Assembly (NCBI GenBank): GCA_044228505.1
Contig: JBGAUT010000021.1
Location: 31,557 to 95,556, forward strand
From: JAEUKA01 sp044228505
Lineage (GTDB): Bacteria > Myxococcota_A > Polyangia > Palsa-1104 > JAEUJZ01
Direction: 5' to 3'
DNA: 64,000 nucleotides
Shown: positions 33,845 through 42,360 of the stretch, piece by piece
Layout: every line of letters starts with the position of its first letter
How positions within the stretch are numbered: the stretch's first letter is position 1
The notes under the pieces: generated by a model
Databases searched by the model: none
What the model was told of the DNA's origin: nothing
The model's input: only the letters and a program-made list of their open reading frames with translations
Made by a program: the position numbers and the translations under genes

Positions 33845-33880
33845 GTCCGAATTGGACAAATCTGTGGCCTTTTTCATAAA
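33842..33880 (+). promoter_or_regulatory. Candidate promoter with overlapping palindromic operator upstream of the MBL-fold lipoprotein
   Basis: TTTGTCC (33842-33848), five bases, GGACAAA (33854-33860) is a perfect 7-5-7 inverted repeat. Its right arm overlaps TTGGAC (33852-33857), which stands 17 bases before CATAAA (33875-33880); together these could be -35 and -10 elements. A repressor on the palindrome would block the -35. The element also stands close to the Nudix terminator. Confidence 0.45.
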
Positions 33881-33936
33881 GCAGCCAATCGGAAGCCGAC
33901 GTATTCCTAGCGTCAGTCACCTCACAGGAGCTTCCC

Positions 33937-34800
33937 ATGTCGCTACGTCGGATCCTTGTCTCTTCGTTCATCACGCTGGCTGGTGTCACTACCTTGGGCT
34001 GCGGCGCACCCGTCACCCTCACCGTCAAGAGCTACACCAGCGATCCCACCTTCGCAGTCAACTCCTACCTCGTGAGCGGTAGCCAGGACGCGATCTTGGT
34101 CGACGGCCAGTTCACCCGTGGCGATGCCGAGAAAGTCGTGGCGATGGTCAAAGAGTCGGGGAAGAATCTGCGCTCGATCTTTTTGACCCACGCACACCCC
34201 GACCACTACCTGGGACTCGACGTGATTGCCTCTGCGTTTCCCGGCGTCCCCATTTTGGCCACCGCTGAGGTCGTGGCCGACTTCCAGGCCAAAGGCCCCG
34301 CTGCCCTCACCAGCGCCAAGGCCAATTTCGGTGCTGCCAACATCGCCGAAAAGCTCGCGACCATCACCGCCGTGAGCCAAGACAAGCTTGAGCTAGAAGG
34401 CGAGGAGCTGCGTATCGTGAAGCTCAGTGACGGGGAAAGTGCATCTGCGGCCGCCCTCTATGGAAGTCGACAGAAACTACTCGTCGCAGGCGACCTGCTC
34501 TACAACCGAGCCTACCTGTGGCTGGCCGAGTGCAAGAGCGAAGCATGGGCGCAGAACCTGAAGGGCCTAAGCAGCCTCGGCGGTGTCGAACAGGTGTTTC
34601 CCGGCCACGGTGCTCCCCTTGCGACCCCCGCAATCATCGACGAAAACCTCCAGTACCTGGCCACCGTTGTGCCAATCCTCCAAAGCGCCGCAAGCGCCGA
34701 CGACGCCATCGCCCAGGTCAAACAGAAGTACAGCTACACGGGCGGTGGGCTACTCGACTACAGCAGCAAGATCTTCTTTTCCGCTTGCAAGAAGCCGTAG
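33937..34800 (+). CDS. Metallo-beta-lactamase-fold lipoprotein
   Basis: A 287-residue predicted lipoprotein; the signal peptide ends in TLGC (Cys22). The MBL zinc motif is intact: THAHPDH with His85, His87, Asp89 and His90. Later metal ligands are probably the Asp of LLVAGDLLYN and the His of FPGHGAP. Such enzymes hydrolyse thioesters, lactones or phosphodiesters; the substrate is unknown. AGGAGC upstream gives a normal ribosome binding site, and a promoter candidate lies at 33842-33880. It is convergent with the SDR gene. Confidence 0.85.
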   Translation: MSLRRILVSSFITLAGVTTLGCGAPVTLTVKSYTSDPTFAVNSYLVSGSQDAILVDGQFTRGDAEKVVAMVKESGKNLRSIFLTHAHPDHYLGLDVIASAFPGVPILATAEVVADFQAKGPAALTSAKANFGAANIAEKLATITAVSQDKLELEGEELRIVKLSDGESASAAALYGSRQKLLVAGDLLYNRAYLWLAECKSEAWAQNLKGLSSLGGVEQVFPGHGAPLATPAIIDENLQYLATVVPILQSAASADDAIAQVKQKYSYTGGGLLDYSSKIFFSACKKP

Positions 34801-34844
34801 TTGTCACTCGCTAGACCAAGCCTCAGCGACAACGCGACCGTCGC

Positions 34845-35699
34845 TCAGCCGCCGACTCCACACAGCTTTTCGCTGAGCGTCCACAGACCATCCGCAGCGC
34901 CATCGTCCTTGGCGAGCTTGGTGGTCTTTTCCGGCTTGCAGTTGTAGCAGTACTCGCCGGTCAGCTTGGCCGCCTCAGGGCTCGTCGCCAGCCAGATCAG
35001 CGTCTCGGCACCCTTTTCCGGAGTCCGTGCAAACAGCTTGGCCGCGACCTTGATAAGGCCCGCCATCGCACCGGCATTGTTTTGGCCAAAGCCGGTCTGC
35101 ACAAAGCCGGGGTGGAAGCAGTTGACCGCGATGCCCTGTTCCCGCCGGGCGAGCGCCCGAGTAAACAGGATGTTGGCCAGCTTCGAGTCCCCGTACGAAC
35201 CAAAGCCCGAGCTCTTGCCGTCGCGCTTGGCAATGGTCGCAAGGTTCATCTTGCCGGTCTGATGCGCTCCGCTCGAGGTACTGACGATGCGAGCGCCCGG
35301 AGTCTTGCGAAGCAACGGCAGCAACTCGTGCGTCAGCAAAAAGTAGCCCAGGTGGTTTAGCGCAAAGGTCATCTCGAAGCCATCTGCAGACAGCTTGTAG
35401 TCGGCAAAGTACGCGCCCGCGTTGTTCACCAGCACGTCGAGCCGGTCATACTTTTTCGCAAACGCTGCCGCCACCGCCCGCACATCAGCCAGGCTCGACA
35501 GATCGCCAATTAACAGATCGATCTTGTCGTTTTGGCTCTGGCTCTTTAGCTCGGCCACGACCCGCTCGCTCTTGTCTTTGTTGCGACCGACCAGCACCAG
35601 CGTTGCCCCGCGCTTGGCGAAGTCAACCGCCGCCGCCTTGCCAATGCCTTCCGTACCGCCCGTAACCAGAAACACCTTGCCGTTCAGATCGGTTGCCAT
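34845..35699 (-). CDS. Short-chain dehydrogenase/reductase (retinol-dehydrogenase-like)
   Basis: A 284-residue classical-type SDR. The cofactor motif is TGGTEGIGK (residues 13-21), with NNAGAYF for the central strand. The catalytic set is Ser in STSSGAHQTG and Tyr/Lys in YGDSKLANIL near residue 165; catalytic residues are intact. The overall pattern matches RDH/WW-domain-oxidoreductase-like SDRs, which act on lipid alcohols or ketones; the substrate is unknown. GGGAGG ten bases before the ATG at 35699 supports this start over one eight codons earlier. It lies 48 bases after the ClpX-like gene. Confidence 0.88.
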   Translation of the reverse strand: MATDLNGKVFLVTGGTEGIGKAAAVDFAKRGATLVLVGRNKDKSERVVAELKSQSQNDKIDLLIGDLSSLADVRAVAAAFAKKYDRLDVLVNNAGAYFADYKLSADGFEMTFALNHLGYFLLTHELLPLLRKTPGARIVSTSSGAHQTGKMNLATIAKRDGKSSGFGSYGDSKLANILFTRALARREQGIAVNCFHPGFVQTGFGQNNAGAMAGLIKVAAKLFARTPEKGAETLIWLATSPEAAKLTGEYCYNCKPEKTTKLAKDDGAADGLWTLSEKLCGVGG

Positions 35700-35747
35700 C
35701 CAGATCGCGCCTCCCAGCGCCACCGAGACATCATAGCGCGGGATCGG

Positions 35748-36791
35748 TTACGGAGTCGGGCCGAGTCGGTCGCGGACGTACTGCTCGTCGATCACGATGT
35801 GTTGACCCCGGCGCTCGGGTGCTTCGAACAGCAGATCGTGACAGACCTGTTCGCACAGTCCACGCAGCGACCGCGCCCCGAGTCCTTGACGCAGCGCAGC
35901 ACGGGCCATCTCTCGCAGCGCACCATCGGAAAAATCGGCCTGAACATGATCAAGCGCGAGCAGTGTCTTGTACTCGGTCAGCAGCGCATCGCTCGGACCG
36001 GCCAGGATCTGGCACAGCTCGTCTTCAGACAGCGGTGCTAGCTGAACCCGCACCGGCAGTCGTCCAAGCAGCTCGCTTAGCATCCCGTAGCCGAGCAGAT
36101 CCTCGGTCGATAGCTCGTGACGCTTCGTGGGCTGCGCTTTGTCCCCAAAGCCAATCTTGGCTGTCGGTCGCTCTCGCTCGAACAGATCCGCAAACGTCCC
36201 AGCCGCAACGAACAAAATATCGCTGGTATCGACCTGCACCACATCTTGACGCCCCGGCTGCGGCGACAGGCTGGTTGGCACGAGTAGCTCGCGACCTTCG
36301 AGGACTTTGAGCAGGCTCTGCTGCACGCCCTCCCCGCCGATGTCCCGAGTTCCACCGCCCGTCTTGTAGCTTTGGGTGCGGCGAGCGAGCTTGTCGATTT
36401 CATCAAGGAAGATGATCCCGCGCTGCGCCTCGGCCACCGAGTGGTTGGCGCGAAAGAGCAGCTCCGCCACCATCTGCTCGACGTCTTTGCCATAATAGCC
36501 AGCCTCGGTGTACTCGGTGGCATCGGCAATGCTCAGCGGAACATCGAGCACCTGCGACAGCATCCGTACCAGATGCGTTTTGCCGGAACCGGTGGGCCCG
36601 ATCAGCAAGATGTTCGACTTGCGAATCTGACCTTTGCGCTCAGCGGGTAGACCACAGCGCCGGATATGACCATACGCGGCGACTGCCAGGACACGCTTGG
36701 CACGGTCTTGGCCGACGACGTGCTGGTCCAAGAACGCACAAATCGAGCGCGGGGTAAGTAATGTTCGCTTCTGCGGACGAGCGCGGGGCAT
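35748..36791 (-). CDS. ClpX-like AAA+ unfoldase without zinc-binding domain
   Basis: ClpX unfolds substrates and feeds them to ClpP. This 347-residue protein aligns with the ClpX ATPase core: Walker A GPTGSGKTH, Walker B FLDEID, arginine-bearing GGEGVQQSLLK, and sensor 2 GARSLRG. The pore loop reads GYYGKDVE (ClpX: GYVGEDVE). The IGF tripeptide that docks on ClpP is retained in KIGFGDKA. The pore-edge RKH loop of ClpX is replaced by GRQD. The N-terminal zinc-binding domain, which in ClpX binds adaptors, is missing: the chain starts about 20 residues before the core. I chose the ATG at 36791; an upstream extension (to 36995) overlaps the divergent gene and is not conserved. It is a paralogue, not the housekeeping clpX, which usually sits by clpP. 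Confidence 0.85.
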   Translation of the reverse strand: MPRARPQKRTLLTPRSICAFLDQHVVGQDRAKRVLAVAAYGHIRRCGLPAERKGQIRKSNILLIGPTGSGKTHLVRMLSQVLDVPLSIADATEYTEAGYYGKDVEQMVAELLFRANHSVAEAQRGIIFLDEIDKLARRTQSYKTGGGTRDIGGEGVQQSLLKVLEGRELLVPTSLSPQPGRQDVVQVDTSDILFVAAGTFADLFERERPTAKIGFGDKAQPTKRHELSTEDLLGYGMLSELLGRLPVRVQLAPLSEDELCQILAGPSDALLTEYKTLLALDHVQADFSDGALREMARAALRQGLGARSLRGLCEQVCHDLLFEAPERRGQHIVIDEQYVRDRLGPTP

Positions 36792-36877
36792 CAAATGGTT
36801 TCTAGCGGTGGAGTGGCTGCGCACGATATCATCCACGCTAGGAAACTTTGTAAACGAACTTTCCCGAGGGAGGATCG

Positions 36878-38761
36878 ATGTCGAGTAGCCATGCCAAAAG
36901 CGTGAACAGTAGCGTGGAAGCTGGCGGAGCCGCTGGTGAGACGATTGCCGAGATGTATGCAAACCGGGCGCTGGCAACGCCGAATGCTCCGGCATTTATG
37001 ACCCGTCGCAATGGCGACTGGCAGACCTTGACCTGGCAGCAGGCGTACGAAAAGTCGTCGGACATCGCCCACGGACTGATCGCCATCGGAGCCAAGCTCG
37101 GCGACAAGATCGGACTTATCGGCAGCACGCGGGAAGAATGGACGCTGTGCGACTTGGGACTGCTCCTCGCGGGCGGCATCACCGTGCCGATCTATCCGTC
37201 GAGCCTCAAGGAGACGGTCGCCTACATCCTCAACGACAGTGAAGCGAACTACATCTTCATCGAGGACAAAAAGCAGCTCGATAAGCTGCTGGCGATTCGC
37301 TCCCAGATTCCACAGGTCAAGCAGGTCATCCTGTGGGACGGTCATGCCGAAAGCGACGCCAAAGTCGACGAGTGGGTGGTGCCGCTGCGAGAGCTGTGCG
37401 ATCGCGGTCGCGCCCATCGGCTGACCCAGCCGCAAGCCCTGCCCGAGCTACGCAAGCAGATGTCCGGCAGCACCATCGCGACGATCATCTACACCTCGGG
37501 AACCACCGGCAATCCCAAGGGCGTGGTCCAGTCGCATGCCTCGTTCTGCGTCGGCTCTCGCTATGGCGTAAACGCCCTCCCCGTCAAGCGCACCGATCGC
37601 CAGCTTCTGTTTTTGCCGCTCGCGCACTCGTTTGCCAAGACGCTGTCGATGGTCGCGGTCTACGTGGGCTTTTGCACCGCCTACTCTGGCATCGACACCA
37701 TTCTGGAGTACGTCGGTCAGGTGAAGCCGAGCTTTATGGCCGGTGTGCCGCGCATCTTTGAAAAGATCTACGCCGGGTTTCTCAACAAGGCCAAGCAAGG
37801 CGGCGCGGTCAAGTGGGCGCTGGTGCAGTGGGCCATCGAGGTCGGCGTCAAGGCCAGCCGCGAGATCCAGGCCGGTCGTCAGCCGGGCGGAGTGCTGGCC
37901 ATTCAGTGGAAGCTCGCCGACAAGCTGGTGTTCTCGAAGCTGCGGGATCGCTTTGGCGGCAAGCTCAAGTGGTTTGTGTCGGGCAGTGCACCGCTGTCGC
38001 GAGAGCTGGCGGAGTTCTTCCACGCCGCCGGGATGCTGATCCTCGAAGGCTACGGTCTGACGGAGACCAACAGCCTGACCAGCATCAACCAAGTAAACGG
38101 CTACAAGTTCGGCACCGTGGGCAAGGCGCTCCACCCCGAGCTCCAGGTCAAGATTGCTGCGGACGGCGAGATCCTGACCAAGGGCGTCACCAACCTGACC
38201 GGTTATTACAAGCTGCCCGATGCCACCGCAGAAGCCATCGACGCGGACGGCTGGTTCCACACCGGCGACATTGGTGAAATCGACAGCGACGGCTACATCA
38301 AGATCACCGACCGCAAGAAGGACTTGATGAAGACCTCGGGCGGCAAGTATGTCGCGCCGCAGATGATCGAAAATCAGCTCAAGCTCGATCCGGTGATAAG
38401 CCAAGCGGTCGTGATCGGTGACAACCGCAAGTACATCACCGCGCTGGTGGCCTTGAACCTCGACGCCGCCAAACAGGTGATTGCCGATGGTGGTCAGACG
38501 GCCCCTGCTGACCTCGCGGCCCTATCCAGCCACCCGCTGGTTGCGGCGCGACTTGAAGCCAAGAAAAAGGAAGTCAACAGCAAGCTCGGCTCGTGGGAGC
38601 AGGTCAAGTACATCAGCATCCTGCCGCGTGAGCTGACCGAGCAGGACGGCGAGCTGACGCCGAGCATGAAGGTCAAGCGCAAGGTCGTCGTCGAGCGCTA
38701 CCGCGACCTGATCGAGTCGATGTACCAGGGCAAAGAGAAAGACAAAGGCGACAAAGACTAG
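36878..38761 (+). CDS. Long-chain fatty acyl-CoA synthetase (AMP-forming)
   Basis: A 627-residue adenylate-forming enzyme that activates fatty acids to acyl-CoA. Motifs: YTSGTTGNPKG (P-loop, near residue 205), GYGLTETN, DGWFHTGDIGEI, and a catalytic Lys region DLMKTSGGKYVAPQ. The sequence pattern (including FMAGVPRIFEKIY) places it with the FadD15/long-chain AMP ligases of actinobacteria and myxobacteria. No membrane segment is needed. A strong ribosome binding site (GGGAGGA) precedes the ATG. The C-terminus ends in a Lys/Asp-rich tail. It is divergent from the ClpX-like gene (86 bases between starts) and convergent with HMG-CoA lyase. Confidence 0.93.
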   Translation: MSSSHAKSVNSSVEAGGAAGETIAEMYANRALATPNAPAFMTRRNGDWQTLTWQQAYEKSSDIAHGLIAIGAKLGDKIGLIGSTREEWTLCDLGLLLAGGITVPIYPSSLKETVAYILNDSEANYIFIEDKKQLDKLLAIRSQIPQVKQVILWDGHAESDAKVDEWVVPLRELCDRGRAHRLTQPQALPELRKQMSGSTIATIIYTSGTTGNPKGVVQSHASFCVGSRYGVNALPVKRTDRQLLFLPLAHSFAKTLSMVAVYVGFCTAYSGIDTILEYVGQVKPSFMAGVPRIFEKIYAGFLNKAKQGGAVKWALVQWAIEVGVKASREIQAGRQPGGVLAIQWKLADKLVFSKLRDRFGGKLKWFVSGSAPLSRELAEFFHAAGMLILEGYGLTETNSLTSINQVNGYKFGTVGKALHPELQVKIAADGEILTKGVTNLTGYYKLPDATAEAIDADGWFHTGDIGEIDSDGYIKITDRKKDLMKTSGGKYVAPQMIENQLKLDPVISQAVVIGDNRKYITALVALNLDAAKQVIADGGQTAPADLAALSSHPLVAARLEAKKKEVNSKLGSWEQVKYISILPRELTEQDGELTPSMKVKRKVVVERYRDLIESMYQGKEKDKGDKD

Positions 38762-38801
38762 CGCTACAGAGGGTCCAGACCCACATGTAGCCATGCCTCG
38801 C

Positions 38802-38840
38802 AGGCTCCCGGGAGCCTTGGGACTAGCCGTGCCGGGCTAG
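38802..38840. terminator. Two hairpins between convergent genes
   Basis: AGGCTCCCGGGAGCCT (38802-38817) is a perfect palindrome. CTAGCC/GGCTAG (38823-38828/38835-38840) forms a second stem overlapping the HMG-CoA lyase stop codon. No T run follows either, so they may be weak bidirectional terminators or stabilising 3' ends. Confidence 0.4.
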
Positions 38841-39778
38841 CGGTGGCGCGCCGCCAAGTGGGCCTTGAGGTATCGAGAGGGTAGCTCGCGCCCGATGAAG
38901 GTGCCGACTTGGCGGGAGCAGTCGACGAGGGCGTCTAGGTTCACACCGGTGACTACGCCCATGCCATTGAGCATGTAGATCAAGTCTTCAGTGGCGAGGT
39001 TGCCGCTGGCACCGGGGGCGTAGGGACAGCCGCCGAGTCCACCAAGCGCACTGTCCACGGTGGTGATGCCAAGCTGTAGCCCGACCAGGGTGTTGGCGAG
39101 TGCGGTGCCTCGGGTGTCGTGGAAGTGGAGCGCCAGCTTTTCGAGCGGACAGATCTTCTGGAGCCTCAGGATCACATCCTCGACCTGTCGGGGGGTCGCC
39201 ACGCCGATGGTATCGCCAAGCGAGACTTGATAGACGCCCAAGTGGAGTAACTTGTCGACCAATCGCACCGTCGATTCGGGATCGACCCGACCCTCGTAGG
39301 GGCAGCCGTACACCGTCGAGACATAGGCACGGACCAACACCCCTGCCCGCGTCGCTGGAGCCACCACTTCATCAAAGGCAATCAGCGTCTCGGCGATGGT
39401 CTTGTTGATGTTCTTCTTGTTGTGCGTCTCCGAGGCCGATAAAAAGACCGCGACCTCGGTCATGCCGCCTTCAAGTGCGGTATCAAGCCCACGGCGGTTC
39501 GGGACCAGACAGGAATAACCAACACCGCTGCGCCGAGCAATGCCGCGTGCGACCTCGCTGGCATCGGCGAGCTGGGGAATCCACTTGGGGTTGACGAAGC
39601 TGGTGATCTCGATCTTGGGCAGGCCGGTCTGCGACAGCGCGTTGATGAGCGCAATCTTGTCGGCGGTCGGCACCATCCGCTGCTCGTTCTGCAGCCCATC
39701 GCGGGGACCGACCTCGTAGACGGTGACGTGCGAGGGCAGACCGGCAAAAAGTGATGAGCTGGACGATTGCGCAGCCAT
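38837..39778 (-). CDS. mvaB: Hydroxymethylglutaryl-CoA lyase
   Basis: HMG-CoA lyase cleaves HMG-CoA to acetoacetate and acetyl-CoA, ending leucine breakdown. The 313-residue product has VYEVGPRDGLQNE near the start, ITSFVNPKWIPQLAD, and metal and catalytic motifs with FHDTRGTALAN and GGLGGCPYAPGASGNLATED (catalytic Cys in GGCP). I chose the ATG at 39778 because it fits the family N-terminus; 27 upstream residues would overlap rnc. It starts four bases after rnc stops, so the two are co-transcribed. No other leucine-degradation gene is nearby. Confidence 0.93.
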   Translation of the reverse strand: MAAQSSSSSLFAGLPSHVTVYEVGPRDGLQNEQRMVPTADKIALINALSQTGLPKIEITSFVNPKWIPQLADASEVARGIARRSGVGYSCLVPNRRGLDTALEGGMTEVAVFLSASETHNKKNINKTIAETLIAFDEVVAPATRAGVLVRAYVSTVYGCPYEGRVDPESTVRLVDKLLHLGVYQVSLGDTIGVATPRQVEDVILRLQKICPLEKLALHFHDTRGTALANTLVGLQLGITTVDSALGGLGGCPYAPGASGNLATEDLIYMLNGMGVVTGVNLDALVDCSRQVGTFIGRELPSRYLKAHLAARHR

Positions 39779-39782
39779 GTGC

Positions 39783-40505
39783 TCAGTGTATCCCCAAAGA
39801 GACAATCCGATCAGGCAGTAGCTGGAGCGCCGACTGCGCCGCTTGGTGTTCGGCCTCACGCTTGCTGCGACCGCGTCCCCGGCCTAGCTCTTCATCGTCG
39901 ACAAAGACCGCCACTTCAAAGATTCGCTCGTGGTCCGGTCCCTCGGAGCAAATGACTTCGTAGCGAGGCCGCGGCCGCTTCTGCGCCTGCACCAGCTCTT
40001 GCAGTGCCGACTTGAAGTCGAGCGACCGATTGGCGGCTACCCGCTGGACCTCCTCAGCAAGCAGTCGCTTCGCCACCCGCAGCACAATCCCAAAGCCGCC
40101 GTCGCGATACAGTGCTGCAAACACCGCTTCGTACGCATCCGCCAGCAGGGATGGCTTGTGGCGACCTCCACTGAGCTCTTCGCCCCGTCCAAGCATCAGA
40201 AAGCGTCCAAGCTCAATCTGCTGCGCCAGCTTCGATAGCATCGCTTCGCTGACGATTTGCGAGCGCAGTAGCGACAGCGTTCCTTCCGACAGATCGCTCC
40301 CCTCCATCAGCAAGTGCGTCACGGCGAGCTGCAAAACGGCATCGCCCAAAAACTCCAGCCGTTCGTTATCCGGCAAGTTCGGGGCGCGCTCGTTGACGAA
40401 GCTGCGATGACGCAGGGCATTCGCGAGCAGCGCTCGATCTGAAAAGGTGTGGCCGAGGTAGCCCTCCAGGACCGGCAGATCCTCATGTTCGACAGAGACG
40501 GACAC
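39783..40505 (-). CDS. rnc: Ribonuclease III
   Basis: RNase III cleaves double-stranded RNA in rRNA maturation and regulation. The catalytic signature is ERLEFLGDAVL, with Glu51 and Asp55; the second acidic pair is in ADAYEAVFAALY (about residues 127-130). A double-stranded-RNA-binding domain (about 168-238) includes GRSKREAEHQAA. At 240 residues the length is normal. The start is GTG. On the minus strand TATAAG (40517-40512) lies six bases before it, which places the expected transcript start on the G of the GTG. No Shine-Dalgarno sequence is visible. The usual partner era is not present; HMG-CoA lyase follows instead. Confidence 0.96.
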   Translation of the reverse strand: MSVSVEHEDLPVLEGYLGHTFSDRALLANALRHRSFVNERAPNLPDNERLEFLGDAVLQLAVTHLLMEGSDLSEGTLSLLRSQIVSEAMLSKLAQQIELGRFLMLGRGEELSGGRHKPSLLADAYEAVFAALYRDGGFGIVLRVAKRLLAEEVQRVAANRSLDFKSALQELVQAQKRPRPRYEVICSEGPDHERIFEVAVFVDDEELGRGRGRSKREAEHQAAQSALQLLPDRIVSLGIH

Positions 40506-40511
40506 GCTGCG

Positions 40512-40540
40512 CTTATAACATCGGCCAAACCGTTGCGGAA
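40512..40540 (-). promoter_or_regulatory. Candidate leaderless promoter of rnc
   Basis: TATAAG (40517-40512) matches five of six -10 bases. TTCCGC (40540-40535) 17 bases further up is a weak -35. Exactly six bases separate the -10 from the GTG at 40505. Confidence 0.45.
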
Positions 40541-40569
40541 GGCTCGGTCGAACCGTTAAAAGGGTCTGC

Positions 40570-42288
40570 TTGCGCTCACTGACTTATTGCCTACTCCGGA
40601 GCTTGCTCGTCGTCTGTGCCACGCTGCCCGACGCGGCCCATGGCGATAGCACCCCACGCGAGACCGCCGCCAGCGAGTTCGAATCGGCACACAGCGCCTT
40701 CGAGTCCGGAGACTACGAAAAGGCCCAAAAGCACTACTCCCATGCTTTTCAGCTCGTGCCGCATCCGAGCACGCTCTACAACCTGGCGCTGACCCACGAG
40801 CGACTGCTGGAATATGAGGCGGCAGTGCAGGCGTTCGAGCAGTTCCTGGCCATGCCGCTCACCGAGGATCCCGAGGCGGCGCGGTTACAGCAAACCCGGC
40901 AGCGCCTCGCCGAACGCTCGCTCAAGCGACTGCGCGACCTACCGGCTCGGATCTCGGCCTCCGCAGTGCCCGATCCCGCGCAGGTGTCGGTGCATCCGCT
41001 ATCGAAAGAGGGCGAACCGGCCGCCGCCATCGCGCAAGGCACTACGCCCGGCATCTTCACGGTGCCCGCCGGTCGCTACCGCCTGCGCTATCACCGCGAG
41101 GGCTACTTCCCCGATGAGGTCGATCTAGACGCGCACATCGGTCAGGCGCTGCTGTTTTCCCGGCAGCTCAAGGCCCGTCCGCGCTCGCTGCGAATCGAAA
41201 CCACACCGCCCGCCAAGCTGTTTCTCGATGATCGGCTGCTGGGACAGACGCCGTTTGTGGGCTCGGTCGAGCTGGGCAGCCACCGCCTGCGCATCGAGCG
41301 ACCCTTCCATCTGACGCAGTTTCGACCGCTGGAGCTGTCGCCAGGGACACAGACGCTGCACTTCCACCTGACGATGGAGCCGAGCGGTCGCACCGACATG
41401 ATCGTGGGTGGAGCGCTCGCCGGTGCCGGGCTGGGACTGATGGTGCTCCGGCTGTTTCAAGGCGAGATCGAGAACATTGAAAACATGCCCGTGCGCGAGA
41501 TTTACAAGCCACTCATCGCCGCTGCGCTGCCCGCCGTGGTCGGTGCCACGGTGGCTGGGCTCGCAGGGTGGGAAATGCCGCTCAGCGAAGCGCAGCTCCT
41601 CATCGGCTCGGGCGCGTGGGGCACGCTGGTCGGTTTTGGGGTCGGACTCGGAGCGCAACCGCAGTGGCTGCTCCCACACGTACTGTCCGTCGGTGGAGGC
41701 CTGGTCGGTGGCACTGTGGGGATGGCGATTTGGCGATTGGCCAAGCCTCGCTCAGGCCCGGTCGCGGTGTGGAACAGCACCGTGCTGTGGAGCGCCCACC
41801 TGGGTGCGCTGTCGTGGGCCTACGTGATTACCCGCAAGCCAGAGGCGACATTTCTCGGTCGACCCCCCGATGGCAGGACCGGCGAAGGCGGCTGGGCGAT
41901 GCTCGGCAGCACGGTGCTCGGGCTCGGGCTTGGCATTGGACTCGCCCACATCCCACAGTTTGGGAACTTGAGTCGTCGTCAGGTCGCTTACGTCGATCTC
42001 GGAGGGCTGATCGGAGGTCTCGCGGGCGGAATGCTGGGGCTTGGTGCGGGATACCTGTATGCGAGCGACTGGGTCGAGGCCACCCGGATCGCAATCCCCT
42101 CTGCGATGGCGGGCATCGGCGTCGGGCTGCTCGGCTCGGCGCTGCTGGTGCGGCGGCTGGTGCCAAACCGGCCGATCGCCGGAGATACCGGCACGCTCAT
42201 CGAGCTGAAGTCGCCCTCGGTCAGCTTCGTTCCATCGGGACCGACCGGGATGACCCTTTCGGCCACGATGCTCGATGGCAGGTTCTAG
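40570..42288 (+). CDS. TPR/PEGA protein with polytopic C-terminal membrane region
   Basis: A 572-residue exported protein. A signal peptide (about 1-24) is followed by a TPR-like module (about 30-125: FESGDYEKAQKHYSHAF, LYNLALTHERLLEYEAAV). Then come one or two PEGA domains (about 135-275), with PAKLFLDDRLLGQTPF and LGSHRLRIERPF. The C-terminal half (about 280-545) has about eight Gly/Ala-rich hydrophobic segments. TPR-PEGA proteins are common in myxobacteria, but the polytopic tail is less so. The start is TTG, with AAAAGGG seven bases upstream. It is divergent from rnc. Function unknown; an envelope scaffold is plausible. Confidence 0.65.
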   Translation: MRSLTYCLLRSLLVVCATLPDAAHGDSTPRETAASEFESAHSAFESGDYEKAQKHYSHAFQLVPHPSTLYNLALTHERLLEYEAAVQAFEQFLAMPLTEDPEAARLQQTRQRLAERSLKRLRDLPARISASAVPDPAQVSVHPLSKEGEPAAAIAQGTTPGIFTVPAGRYRLRYHREGYFPDEVDLDAHIGQALLFSRQLKARPRSLRIETTPPAKLFLDDRLLGQTPFVGSVELGSHRLRIERPFHLTQFRPLELSPGTQTLHFHLTMEPSGRTDMIVGGALAGAGLGLMVLRLFQGEIENIENMPVREIYKPLIAAALPAVVGATVAGLAGWEMPLSEAQLLIGSGAWGTLVGFGVGLGAQPQWLLPHVLSVGGGLVGGTVGMAIWRLAKPRSGPVAVWNSTVLWSAHLGALSWAYVITRKPEATFLGRPPDGRTGEGGWAMLGSTVLGLGLGIGLAHIPQFGNLSRRQVAYVDLGGLIGGLAGGMLGLGAGYLYASDWVEATRIAIPSAMAGIGVGLLGSALLVRRLVPNRPIAGDTGTLIELKSPSVSFVPSGPTGMTLSATMLDGRF

Positions 42289-42360
42289 ATCGCGTTTCGC
42301 AGCCCGGTCGCAAGGGTGACGGATTGACAGCGCCAAGCGGGTAGGACAAGGTCGCATCAG

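Noticed and set aside
37448..38404. A long open frame on the minus strand opposite the acyl-CoA synthetase gene
   Set aside because: It lies wholly inside a well-conserved gene on the other strand. Long antisense frames are expected in high-GC codon usage. It has no recognisable domain or ribosome binding site.
38802..38817. The palindrome AGGCTCCCGGGAGCCT as a protein-binding operator
   Set aside because: It lies between two convergent genes, away from any promoter. A 3'-end hairpin is simpler.
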